Below, piece after piece: positions 27,441 through 36,172 of a stretch of DNA of 64,000 nucleotides. The position numbers were made by a program, and so were the translations under genes. The notes under the pieces were generated by a model. It was not told the origin of the DNA. It saw only the letters and a list, made by a program, of their open reading frames with translations, and searched no databases. The stretch is from an uncultured Alphaproteobacteria bacterium (lineage in GTDB: Bacteria; Pseudomonadota; Alphaproteobacteria; Rhodobacterales; Rhodobacteraceae), in NCBI GenBank assembly GCA_902537215.1, contig CACBAM010000007.1:1-64000 (forward strand), written 5' to 3'. Every line of letters starts with the position of its first letter. Position 1 is the stretch's first letter.

Positions 27441-29134
27441 TAGGAATATTCGAGTGTAGGCATCCACCAGTCGTCATTTTTTTGGTCATTAAGTTCGTTT
27501 TTTAGAGGTGCTCCTTGAAATAAGTTTACTCTAACCCACCTGTCTGATTTCGGATCAAATTTAGACGCGCCAAAAAAGGATAATTTACAACGTAGCATAT
27601 CAATAGGTTTGCAATGTTCATCAATTAAATTATCGTGTATTTCGGAGTATGGAGCCCAAGCATTCGTTTGTATCCTGCGAATAATAAATCGATGTTCAGG
27701 GTGTTTCATTAAAAATTCTGCTACGATCATATCATCATGGAAACTTCCAAGATCGGCATGCAAAGAATACACCCTCCTAGCAATATCTAAAGGCCTTTCT
27801 AAATCCTGGCCTTCCTCTTCATACCTGTTCCCCAATCTTGGCTCCAATTTTTCTTCTGAAACGTACCAAAATCTTGATTGATTTTCTTTCAAAGAAAAAT
27901 CTATTTTCAAAGCCCAAGAGAAGTTCTTTTTTATTAAGTCAGCTAACTCATGCACTCTCATTTTAGGGTAGAGCATAGGCAATTTGGTGCTCTCTAAACA
28001 TAGATCAAGCCCATCAATCAGATCTCCACCAACTTCCAAAAACAATGAAACGATTAGCTCTTGGCATTCTGTCGAATAATTTTTCGAAACATTAAAAATT
28101 TTTCTTAAAGCGTTGATTTTTAATAATTTTTCTAAAGTAAATTCATTTATTAATGATACCCACTCAGCTTTTAAAATATCAATTCTTTTCTTCTGTCTAT
28201 CATCGTCAGTATTCCAAGAGTTAATAAAGGCTTTAACTCTAAATGTAAGCTCAATTAATCTTTCAGCCTTTTCCTTAGAGAGCTCCGCTAAATCAATCAT
28301 CCGCGATAATGCAGTTTCTCGAACTTGAAACCAATTATTCAATAAGACAGGATGTTTCACCAAAAATGGAGCCATCCCAAGCCCCGTTGCATTACCAATT
28401 CCTAGATATCTTTGAATTTTTTTATCAAGGGGAACAAATTTTTTAGGATTACGGGCTTTTGCAATATGATTAACTAGGTCTAGTGAAAAGCCTCTGATTA
28501 AGTACACGGTCAGCATTTCAAGCTGAAACGGCACAGAAAAGTCAGAAAGATCACTATGATTTTTTCTATCATCAATGCCGAATTTTCCGTTTCCATACAC
28601 CGCTGTGGTTCGCATTAAATATCCAATATCATTTATCAGCTCGCTTGGAGGTTGCTTGCCTTCACTTAATGACTGCGCTACCAGCTCAAACATCCTTACA
28701 GACTTATTAGCCCTACTCAGAACTAGCTCTGTATTTTTATACCTACCCGCCTCTTGAAAAGGTAACTGCGTTTTAAGCCTTTCAATATCTGAAATTGATG
28801 GAACGCCATCAAACAGAGCAAAAGAGGTATCCCAAGCAGATGCAATAACTCTATCAGTCCTTTGTGAAGTCTCTAGAAAATTAGAAAATGCAATTAAAGC
28901 CAAGTCTTTACCAAAGAGGTTCAATTGATAAACCGCATTACCAAATCCGTTCTTATCCATTTCCCAGCGCGTACAACTAATGCGCGTTTTTTGCTGTATC
29001 ATTTTACGGATCAATATTCTTGAAAAGGACAGCCTTGATGGATGGATGGACCCCATTCTTTCCAGTTTCATAACATCGGAAGGCTTCCTAATATTTGGCT
29101 GTGGGCCACACAACTGTACTTCTTTTTCTATCAC
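27440..29134 (-). CDS. conserved hypothetical protein coupled to DUF3726
   Basis: 564 residues, soluble, mostly helical, with no signal peptide, membrane helix, P-loop, zinc cluster or known catalytic motif that I can see. An early segment (MGSIHPSRLSFSRILIRKM) is basic and likely helical. The middle contains YGNGKFGIDDR and GNATGLGMAPFLVKHP, which look like conserved motifs. The start is a GTG four bases after the stop of the M19 dipeptidase gene. Its stop overlaps the DUF3726 ATG, so the two products are likely partners made in equal amounts. I do not recognise the family and give no function. Confidence 0.8.
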   Translation of the reverse strand: MIEKEVQLCGPQPNIRKPSDVMKLERMGSIHPSRLSFSRILIRKMIQQKTRISCTRWEMDKNGFGNAVYQLNLFGKDLALIAFSNFLETSQRTDRVIASAWDTSFALFDGVPSISDIERLKTQLPFQEAGRYKNTELVLSRANKSVRMFELVAQSLSEGKQPPSELINDIGYLMRTTAVYGNGKFGIDDRKNHSDLSDFSVPFQLEMLTVYLIRGFSLDLVNHIAKARNPKKFVPLDKKIQRYLGIGNATGLGMAPFLVKHPVLLNNWFQVRETALSRMIDLAELSKEKAERLIELTFRVKAFINSWNTDDDRQKKRIDILKAEWVSLINEFTLEKLLKINALRKIFNVSKNYSTECQELIVSLFLEVGGDLIDGLDLCLESTKLPMLYPKMRVHELADLIKKNFSWALKIDFSLKENQSRFWYVSEEKLEPRLGNRYEEEGQDLERPLDIARRVYSLHADLGSFHDDMIVAEFLMKHPEHRFIIRRIQTNAWAPYSEIHDNLIDEHCKPIDMLRCKLSFFGASKFDPKSDRWVRVNLFQGAPLKNELNDQKNDDWWMPTLEYS

Positions 29135-29138
29135 CGAC

Positions 29139-30143
29139 TTATATCTCTTTACTAAAAGAATTTTTAAAAAACTTCATCCAATTGAGTCCCATAATAGAAT
29201 TAATTTCATCATTATCAAATCCAATATGCTTTAATCCATCCTTAATATTGATAAAATCTTTGTTTGTTTTGAACCAATTAGGCTGAATAGGAAAGCCAGG
29301 GTTAGAAGAATCTCCTTCTCCAAAGTCTCTTGTTTTGGTCCATCTTCCATTTCTCATCCACTCTACGATACTATCAGGCTGGTTTTGACAAAGATCGCTT
29401 CCTATCCCAATATTTTTTGATCCAAATTTTTCTGCCGTTTTTGCAATCATTTTACAAAAGTCTTTAATAGTACAATTACTCCCATTATGTAAATGGTGAG
29501 GATAAAGAGAAAATCCCAGCATACCACCATTTTTAAACATTCGGTCTAGAACTTCATCTGACTTATTTCTTAAGGCAGAATGCCAGAAAGCTGGATTAGC
29601 ATGAGTAATTGCAATCGGCCGCGACGAATTATCAATTGCCTCTAAAGTTGACCGATCAGAAGAATGGCTCATGTCAATAACAATACCAAGCCTATTCATT
29701 TCTTTAATAACCTCTTTCCCCATTCTTGTTAAGCCAGGGTCATTCTTTTCATAACAACCTGTAGCAAGGAGCGATTGATTATTATAAGAGAGCTGCATAA
29801 ATCGAACACCAAGCTTTTGCCAAACTTCTAACAAAGAAATATCATCTTCTATCGGAGACGGATTTTGAAAACCAAAAATAATCGCTGTTTTATTATTTTT
29901 CTTAGCAGATAATATTTCATTATAGCTACCTGCTTGCACTATATACTTCGAATAACTATTGAAATATTCGTTCCATTTCTCAAGGTTTAAAACAGCTTCC
30001 CGAAAGTTTTCATGGTAAGCAATAGTTACGTGGACACAGTCAACTCCACCTTGTCTCATCTGCTCAAAAATTTCCTTAGACCAATTAGCATACTGCAAAC
30101 AATCTACTGTAAAATTATTGCTTGTTTCCGAGTCAATAGACAA
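29139..30143 (-). CDS. M19 membrane dipeptidase family protein (renal dipeptidase-like)
   Basis: 334-residue TIM-barrel amidohydrolase of family M19. Metal-site stretches visible are VIDMSHSSD, ITHANP and GIGSDLCQ. At the N-terminus, where standard M19 enzymes have HxD, the sequence reads TVDCLQYANW, so the first His is missing and the metal centre may differ. The start is a TTG: the frame closes just upstream and AGGGGGA lies about seven bases before it. There is no signal peptide, so it is cytoplasmic. Given RidA, hydrolase and aldehyde dehydrogenase genes in the same operon, it may cleave a small amide or cyclic substrate rather than a dipeptide. Confidence 0.82.
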   Translation of the reverse strand: MSIDSETSNNFTVDCLQYANWSKEIFEQMRQGGVDCVHVTIAYHENFREAVLNLEKWNEYFNSYSKYIVQAGSYNEILSAKKNNKTAIIFGFQNPSPIEDDISLLEVWQKLGVRFMQLSYNNQSLLATGCYEKNDPGLTRMGKEVIKEMNRLGIVIDMSHSSDRSTLEAIDNSSRPIAITHANPAFWHSALRNKSDEVLDRMFKNGGMLGFSLYPHHLHNGSNCTIKDFCKMIAKTAEKFGSKNIGIGSDLCQNQPDSIVEWMRNGRWTKTRDFGEGDSSNPGFPIQPNWFKTNKDFINIKDGLKHIGFDNDEINSIMGLNWMKFFKNSFSKEI

Positions 30144-30167
30144 ATCAAATCCCCCTGCTGATATCCT

Positions 30168-31583
30168 TTACTCCATTATAGCTTTAGTCTCTAAGAATTC
30201 TTCCAAACCCCACTCAGCCTTCTCTCGCCCATTACCCGATTGCTTAAACCCGCCAAATGGTGCATTAGTTCCACCGCTACCATAATTAATATGGATTTGA
30301 CCTGCTCTAATTTGCCTTGCGACACTCCTTAATTTTCTGGGGTCGCTACCACATACATAAGCAGAAAGGCCATAGCTTGTATCATTCGCAATCTGAACCG
30401 CATTATCAATATCTTCATACGGGATTACTGATAAGACGGGGCCGAATATTTCTTCTTGCGCAATTTCCATGGAGTTATTTACATCTCCAAAAACAGTTGG
30501 CTTAACAAAATAACCGGCATTAAGCCCTGTAGGCTTGCCTAAGCCACCAGTTACTAATTGAGCACCAGCCTTAATCCCAGATTCAATTAACCTTTGTACC
30601 TTATCAAATTGAGCTTGACTTACTAGAGGACCAATGTCTGTGTCTTCTTTTGTAGGGTCACCAGTTATCAATTTTTCTGCAACATTTTTTGCAATTTCCA
30701 AAGCTTCATGTTGTCGATTCTTTGGCACTATCATTCGAGTTGGCGCATTACAAGACTGTCCAGTATTCTCCATAATTTTTTGCACACCAACAGTGACCGA
30801 TTGTTCAAACTTTTCATCATCAAAAATTATATTTGGTGATTTTCCTCCAAGTTCCTGACTTACTCTCTTGACCGACTTTGCTGCAGCCTGAGCAACAGCG
30901 ACCCCTCCCCTCGTTGAACCAGTAAAAGACATCATGTCTACATCCTTATGGTTGGATAAGGCCTCTCCTACAACCGGACCCAAGCCATGCACCATATTAA
31001 AAACTCCTTTAGGAACTTTTGCAGTATCCATTATTTCAGCAATTATATTAGCTGATATTGGTGATATTTCGCTTGGCTTCAGAATTGCCGTACATCCTGA
31101 GGCAAGACACGGTCCAAGCTTCGATATAGTTTGGTTTATTGGCCAATTCCAAGGTGTGATTAGCCCGCATACTCCAATTGGCTCGTGCCTTACAGTGTAG
31201 CCATTAAAAGGGTATTCAAATTTATGCTCCTCTAAAACTCTAAATGCTGTCTTTAGATGGTTCATGCCCACAGCAGCTTGTGCACTACGAGAAAGCTTAA
31301 CCGGCGCTCCCATTTCTTTTGTTATAGCTTCCACAAAATCCTCAAAGCGATTTTCGAATTGGCTTCTTATTTCTTTCAATAGATCTAAACGCTCAGCTAC
31401 ACTTGTCCGTGCAAAGCTTGAAAACGCAGCTTTTGCAGCCTCTACTGCCTTGTCAATATCCTGCTGAGAGCCAACGTTTAGTGTCCCAATAACTGATTCA
31501 TCAGATGGATTAATAATATCAATTTTTTCATCTTTTACAGGGAAGACCCATTCGCCATTAATGTAGAATTTATCTAGTTTCAT
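30168..31583 (-). CDS. NAD(P)-dependent aldehyde dehydrogenase
   Basis: 471 residues with the complete aldehyde dehydrogenase fold. The cofactor-binding and catalytic markers are PWNWPINQ, the Glu in SQELGGKSPN (about residue 250), the Cys in NTGQSCNAPTR (about residue 283) and a C-terminal EEIFGPVLSV. Length is normal. It lies 17 bases after the AA_synth gene and 24 bases before the dipeptidase gene on the minus strand. Specificity is not evident. It is a different subfamily from the aldehyde dehydrogenase at 33612, judged by the region around the Cys (NAPTR against VAGSR). Confidence 0.92.
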   Translation of the reverse strand: MKLDKFYINGEWVFPVKDEKIDIINPSDESVIGTLNVGSQQDIDKAVEAAKAAFSSFARTSVAERLDLLKEIRSQFENRFEDFVEAITKEMGAPVKLSRSAQAAVGMNHLKTAFRVLEEHKFEYPFNGYTVRHEPIGVCGLITPWNWPINQTISKLGPCLASGCTAILKPSEISPISANIIAEIMDTAKVPKGVFNMVHGLGPVVGEALSNHKDVDMMSFTGSTRGGVAVAQAAAKSVKRVSQELGGKSPNIIFDDEKFEQSVTVGVQKIMENTGQSCNAPTRMIVPKNRQHEALEIAKNVAEKLITGDPTKEDTDIGPLVSQAQFDKVQRLIESGIKAGAQLVTGGLGKPTGLNAGYFVKPTVFGDVNNSMEIAQEEIFGPVLSVIPYEDIDNAVQIANDTSYGLSAYVCGSDPRKLRSVARQIRAGQIHINYGSGGTNAPFGGFKQSGNGREKAEWGLEEFLETKAIME

Positions 31584-31600
31584 TGATTGAACCTTTTCTG

Positions 31601-32203
31601 TTATATACCAGCTGGATTATCAACAGATTTGCCGAGGGCTTTTAGATCCGAGTATCGATCACCTATTCTATGATGAGGCCTGCCGCTTGTAGCAGCTCCG
31701 AGAGCACACACTATTTCGTCGACATCAGGCGCATCATATATGGAAAACTGAACAGTTAAATAATGTGATCGCCTCCCAGTGTCATGCTTATCCATTAATG
31801 GTATTTGAATTTGTGTATTTGCTGGACCCCTTGTGTTTGTGAAACCTAGGTAACTTTTTGCACCAACCGCTTCCCTATAAAAGTTTCCAAATTGTAACGT
31901 ATGAATAATAGCCGAAGCATGCTCTATTTCACAACTGGTCCCAGCTAATGCTGCCTTCCCGTATGCTTCAATTTTTTCTCCACTACCAACCATTGAAATC
32001 AAACGGTCGGTCAAAGCTTTTCCCATCACAGGAGCAATTCTTTTAATTTCTGGTTGCAAGTCCTCTACAAACCCCCGATCTTTCCACGGATTAGATAATA
32101 CTGCAGCAACACCTATTATGCGAAGAATAGGTTTGGCTTCTTTTCCTCCTTCACTGTATATATCTTCATCAAAGGTTACAATCTTTCTCAGTTCTTTAAG
32201 CAT
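31601..32203 (-). CDS. amino acid synthesis (AA_synth) family protein
   Basis: 200 residues matching the PF06684-type family: N-terminal ILRIIGVAAVLSNPW and a C-terminal half with the conserved GRRSHYLTVQFSIYDAPDVDEIV and GRPHHRIGDRY segments. A strong AGGAG precedes the ATG. The family name reflects an old guess; its biochemical role is not settled. Members often sit with amidohydrolases, RidA and flavin-dependent enzymes in catabolic operons, as here. Cytoplasmic, with no signal peptide. Confidence 0.82.
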   Translation of the reverse strand: MLKELRKIVTFDEDIYSEGGKEAKPILRIIGVAAVLSNPWKDRGFVEDLQPEIKRIAPVMGKALTDRLISMVGSGEKIEAYGKAALAGTSCEIEHASAIIHTLQFGNFYREAVGAKSYLGFTNTRGPANTQIQIPLMDKHDTGRRSHYLTVQFSIYDAPDVDEIVCALGAATSGRPHHRIGDRYSDLKALGKSVDNPAGI

Positions 32204-32280
32204 CTGGAGCTCCTATTCTTTTGCAAATAAAGCGCGTAGCGATCATTAAAGATACTTTGTAATTAAGTATCAAAAAAATG

Positions 32281-33075
32281 TTAATGTAAATTCAATGATA
32301 CAAGAAATTCATCGATTTTTACAAAAACCTTTTTATAGTCTTCGACCAATGCCATATGCCTCAAGTTTTGTAAAACACAGACATAGCTTTTTTTAAAATT
32401 TTTTGCAATTTCTTTTGCAGAATTAGGACCATTAGCAAAATCTTGGTCGCACGTTATTATAAGTGTCGGCTTGCTTTCATGTAGCGATTTAAGGTCAATA
32501 GATCCGTAATATAGTATAGGGTAAACTTTTGAATAAATTTCTTTTCTATTGTTATTTACCCAGTTACGTACAAGCTGAACGATATGAGGATTGCTTTTCT
32601 GAAAAGGAATACTAAACCATCTTTTAATCGCCGCATCAGTCGTGGACTCTGGGCCTTCGTCTTTCAACAACTTTGCTCTTTTTAAAATTTCATCCCTTTC
32701 CTGATCCAACAGCCTATTGGGTGAATTTAAAAGAACTAGTGCTTCAACTATGCTTGGGTGTAAAGACGCAAATTTTCGAGAAATCATTGATCCCAGAGAA
32801 AACCCAATAAGTATAAATTTTTCTAATTTAATGTGATTGATTATTTGTAGCAGTTGATCTGCAAACAGGTTTAAAGAAATCTCACCTTCAGGATCTATAC
32901 TATCACCATGACCAAGAAGATCATATATAAGTACATTATGGTTTTTAAACAATGAAACCTGCCATGACCAGACATCTTGGTTGAGTCCTAAACCATGTAC
33001 AAAAACAATAGTTTTAAACTTAGGATCCTTAAAAAAATATTTAAAGCAGTTTCCGTTAAAATATTGCCTCTTCAT
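32281..33075 (-). CDS. alpha/beta-hydrolase (PcaD/RutD-like)
   Basis: 264-residue single-domain hydrolase. The oxyanion motif is VHGLGLNQDVW, the nucleophile elbow GFSLGSM (Ser about residue 95), the acid in ITCDQDFANGP and the His in NLRHMALVED. No signal peptide is present. In this operon it directly follows RidA (one base between the RidA stop and this start), the order seen in pyrimidine- and aromatic-type degradation operons. It could open a lactone or carbamate ring or hydrolyse an ester, but the substrate is unknown. Confidence 0.88.
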   Translation of the reverse strand: MKRQYFNGNCFKYFFKDPKFKTIVFVHGLGLNQDVWSWQVSLFKNHNVLIYDLLGHGDSIDPEGEISLNLFADQLLQIINHIKLEKFILIGFSLGSMISRKFASLHPSIVEALVLLNSPNRLLDQERDEILKRAKLLKDEGPESTTDAAIKRWFSIPFQKSNPHIVQLVRNWVNNNRKEIYSKVYPILYYGSIDLKSLHESKPTLIITCDQDFANGPNSAKEIAKNFKKSYVCVLQNLRHMALVEDYKKVFVKIDEFLVSLNLH

Positions 33076-33076
33076 T

Positions 33077-33463
33077 TCACAACTCAGGTTTATAAGCTAC
33101 TACTTCTACTTCAACTAAAACATCTACCAAAAGATCGCTGACCACGGCTGATCTAGCTGGTGGATCATGGTCGAAATACTCCCCGTAAATTGAATTGAAC
33201 CCTGGGAAGTCTTCTTTATTTTTCAGCCAAACCATAGCTTTAATAACATCCTGTAACTCACATCCAGCCTCTATCAAGGTATTTTTAATTTCATCGAGCA
33301 CTATTCTTGTTTGCTCTTCTATGGAACCTTCAGTTATTACCACACCGTTTTTCATAGGAACTTGACCCGTTAAATACACAAAGTCACCAGCTCTAACGGC
33401 CTTAGATAATGACAGCTTTCGTCCATTAATAATCAATGGATCGCCAATAATTTTTTTAGACAT
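33077..33463 (-). CDS. RidA/YjgF family protein
   Basis: 128 residues with the RidA trimer fold. The recognisable pieces are GDFVYLTGQVPM, the middle VIKAMVWLKN and a C-terminal PPARSAVVSDLLVDVLVEVEVVAY, where the conserved Arg can bind carboxylates. The ATG at 33463 has AGGTGA upstream; a GTG three codons earlier is less likely. It either deaminates enamine/imine intermediates or acts in a pathway such as the RutC step. It is the first gene of the seven-gene leftward operon. Confidence 0.88.
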   Translation of the reverse strand: MSKKIIGDPLIINGRKLSLSKAVRAGDFVYLTGQVPMKNGVVITEGSIEEQTRIVLDEIKNTLIEAGCELQDVIKAMVWLKNKEDFPGFNSIYGEYFDHDPPARSAVVSDLLVDVLVEVEVVAYKPEL

Positions 33464-33515
33464 TTTATTCACCTATATTGATAGTTAGATTATTCGTAAA
33501 AATAACGGTTGTGAA

Positions 33516-33551
33516 AATAACTTTTTATTTATTATACAATAAATAGTTATT
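33516..33551. promoter_or_regulatory. nested inverted repeat in divergent promoter, candidate operator
   Basis: Two concentric dyads lie in the 148-base gap between ridA and the rightward aldehyde dehydrogenase gene. The outer arms are AATAACT (33516-33522) and AGTTATT (33545-33551). The inner arms are ATTTATT (33527-33533) and AATAAAT (33538-33544), around ATAC. The arms are contiguous on the right and separated by TTTT on the left. This could be a regulator binding site shared by both operons. Confidence 0.35.
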
Positions 33552-33611
33552 GTTTTTGATCATTTTTCTCTTGTAAACTTAACGGCGAATAAACAGAAAG
33601 TGTGAGCAAAA

Positions 33612-35093
33612 ATGGGCAGATTAGAAAACTTTAAAATGTTGATTGATGGAGAGTGGGTCTTATCCTCCGATAATAAGACCTTTGAAAGCTCAAATCCCAC
33701 AACGGGAGAGAGTTGGTGCACTATACCAGAAGCATCAACAAAGGATGTTAATAGCGCGGTAGAAGCGGCTCACAAAGCATTTATTGATGGACCATGGTCA
33801 AAAATGACTCCGACAGAAAGAGGAGAGCATCTCAGAAAATTAGCCGATATACTAGCTAGTAAATCTGAGGAATTGGGTAAAATTGAAACCATAGACACCG
33901 GAAAAATGTTAAAGGAAACTAAATGGCAGGCAAAATATATCTCACAATTTTTTAACTTCTTTGCTGGGTGCGCTGATAAAGTCTCTGGTCAAACCTTACC
34001 AATTGATAAACCAGATTTATTTGTATTTACAAACAGAGAGCCACTGGGCGTTGTAGCAGCAATTGTTCCTTGGAATTCACAATTGTTTCTTGTTGCCGTA
34101 AAGATTGGTCCAGCATTGGCTGCGGGAAATACTATCGTTTTAAAAGCGTCCGAACACGCATCTGCAGCTATGCTTGCTTTTGGTAAATGCGTTGAAGAAG
34201 CAGGTATCCCTCCTGGAGTCGTAAATATTATAACAGGCCATGGAGATCCTTGTGGAAAAGAATTAACAAGCCATCCCAAGGTCGCCAGGATTTCGTTTAC
34301 TGGAGGACCAACTTCTGCGCGTCATGTTATTAGAAATTCTGCCGAAAATTTTGCAGAAGTGTCCTTAGAGCTGGGGGGTAAATCACCTTTTATTGTATTT
34401 GATGATGCGGATATAGAGAACGCAGTTAATTGTTCTATAGCTGGAATTTTTGGCGCAACAGGTCAAAGCTGTGTAGCTGGGTCGAGATTATACCTTCAAG
34501 AAAATATAGCAGATGAATTTTTAAGCTTAATTGTTAAGCAGGCAAAAAACATAAAAATTGGAGACCCATTATTGGACGAAACCCAAATGGGCCCTCTATG
34601 CACTAAAGGCCAACTTGAAAATATTAAAACTGAGCTTGCGTTTGCTGTAGAAGAAGGTGCAACCTTGTTGTGCGGTGGCAAATCGCCCGAAGGTCTTGGT
34701 GAATTGTTTTTCGAGCCAACAATAGTAGAGTGCCCTAGTCAGAAACTAAAAATAGTAGATACTGAATTATTTGGACCTGTACTATCCGTAATAAAATTTA
34801 AAACTGAAGAAGAGGTCATATCTCTTGCTAATGATACAAAACATGGTTTGGCAGCAGGCATTTTTTCAAAAAGTAATTCTAGGTGTCTAAGAGTAAGTAA
34901 GGCAGTTCATGCTGGAATAGTATGGGTTAACACATATAGGGTTGTGTCTCCGATTGCAGAATTTGGAGGATTTAAAAACTCAGGTTATGGTAGAGAAAGT
35001 GGTTTTCAAGCGATATATGACTACACTCGACCTAAAACGGTTTGGATGAATATGTCAGATGAACCGGCAGCTAATCCATTTGTAATGAAATAA
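33612..35093 (+). CDS. aldehyde dehydrogenase (betaine-aldehyde-dehydrogenase-like group)
   Basis: 493 residues with the full aldehyde dehydrogenase fold. Catalytic Glu is in LELGGKSPF, catalytic Cys in ATGQSCVAGSR (about residue 290), and a typical C-terminal NTYRVVSPIAEFGGFKNSG follows. It leads the rightward operon containing LLM, CaiD, carnitine dehydrogenase and BKACE. In that context it may oxidise 4-trimethylaminobutyraldehyde to gamma-butyrobetaine or handle a related amino-aldehyde; this is inference from position only. Confidence 0.9.
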   Translation: MGRLENFKMLIDGEWVLSSDNKTFESSNPTTGESWCTIPEASTKDVNSAVEAAHKAFIDGPWSKMTPTERGEHLRKLADILASKSEELGKIETIDTGKMLKETKWQAKYISQFFNFFAGCADKVSGQTLPIDKPDLFVFTNREPLGVVAAIVPWNSQLFLVAVKIGPALAAGNTIVLKASEHASAAMLAFGKCVEEAGIPPGVVNIITGHGDPCGKELTSHPKVARISFTGGPTSARHVIRNSAENFAEVSLELGGKSPFIVFDDADIENAVNCSIAGIFGATGQSCVAGSRLYLQENIADEFLSLIVKQAKNIKIGDPLLDETQMGPLCTKGQLENIKTELAFAVEEGATLLCGGKSPEGLGELFFEPTIVECPSQKLKIVDTELFGPVLSVIKFKTEEEVISLANDTKHGLAAGIFSKSNSRCLRVSKAVHAGIVWVNTYRVVSPIAEFGGFKNSGYGRESGFQAIYDYTRPKTVWMNMSDEPAANPFVMK

Positions 35094-35125
35094 AGGATAA
35101 AGGATTTTTTAGGGGGATAAAGTAT

Positions 35126-36163
35126 ATGAAATTTGATTTAGCAATAAATCTAGAAAGAGCAGACAACTCTTTATCAATGAAAGACGTGAAAAACCATACA
35201 CTAGAGATGGTACAAATGGCTGATCAAAGTGGTTTTAATATTGTATGGGCTGCCGAACACCATGCCTTGGAAATGACAATTGCACCAAACCCTTTTCAAA
35301 TAATTACATGGTGGGCAGAAAATACAAACGATGTAAGGCTCGGTACTGCTGTAGCAGCAGCCCCGTACTGGCATCCAATCAAACTTGCTGGAGAGGCTGC
35401 TTTCACAGACCTAATTACTGAGGGTCGCCTTGAATTTGGTATAGGTTCGGGGGCATACCAACGAGAATTTGATCGAATGCACCCAGGACTCAAACAATCT
35501 GATGCATGGAAATATATGCAGGAGAGTCTTCCAGTTATCAAGAAGCTATGGGAAGGAGATTATGAGCATAATGGTGAATTTTGGTCTTTCCCATTATCTA
35601 CGTCTGTTCCAAAACCTGTGCAAAAAGGTGGTCCCCCTGTATGGGTAGCTGCTAGAGCACCTATAACCTATGACTATGCAGTAAAAAATCATTGCAATAT
35701 AATGTCTTGGCCTCTAACTAGACCATTTTCAGAAGCAGAGCTCTATAAACAACGCCTTGATGATGCTTTAGAAAGTGCCTCTAATGGCTTCAAACCTATT
35801 TTTGCGATGATGAGGCATGCTGCTGTCTATAAAAACAAAGAGGAATCTAGTATCTATATCAGAGCTATTCAACGTATATTAGGCCAATTTGAAAATTTGT
35901 TTAAAAATTTAGGTGACGTTAAAGACGGATTCCCCAAGGAAATTGCTTTGAAAGAACTAGAAAATAGGGAAGAATATAATCCAACTATGCTTGAAGAAAA
36001 TCTACTGTTTGGAACACCAGACGAGGTTATTAAAAAATTAAAGCGTTATGAAGATCTTGGTGTGGATAATTTTATCTATTACGCATCGATGGGGTTGGAT
36101 CATGGTTCACAGAAGAGATCACTAGAGTTGTTCTGTGAAGAAGTTCTTCCTGCTTTTCAATAG
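35126..36163 (+). CDS. LLM class flavin-dependent oxidoreductase
   Basis: 345-residue bacterial-luciferase-like TIM barrel: N-terminal MKFDLAINLERAD, then WAAEHHALEM, the FGIGSGAYQREFDRMHPG segment and GTPDEVIKKL near the end. These match the F420/FMN-dependent monooxygenase superfamily. AGGGGGA precedes the ATG. It needs reduced FMN from a separate reductase, which is not in the window. It sits between the aldehyde dehydrogenase and the CaiD-like gene. A C-N or C-S oxidising step on a betaine-like compound is possible, but no member of the characterised carnitine pathways uses an LLM enzyme. Confidence 0.9.
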   Translation: MKFDLAINLERADNSLSMKDVKNHTLEMVQMADQSGFNIVWAAEHHALEMTIAPNPFQIITWWAENTNDVRLGTAVAAAPYWHPIKLAGEAAFTDLITEGRLEFGIGSGAYQREFDRMHPGLKQSDAWKYMQESLPVIKKLWEGDYEHNGEFWSFPLSTSVPKPVQKGGPPVWVAARAPITYDYAVKNHCNIMSWPLTRPFSEAELYKQRLDDALESASNGFKPIFAMMRHAAVYKNKEESSIYIRAIQRILGQFENLFKNLGDVKDGFPKEIALKELENREEYNPTMLEENLLFGTPDEVIKKLKRYEDLGVDNFIYYASMGLDHGSQKRSLELFCEEVLPAFQ

Positions 36164-36172
36164 GAATAAAAA

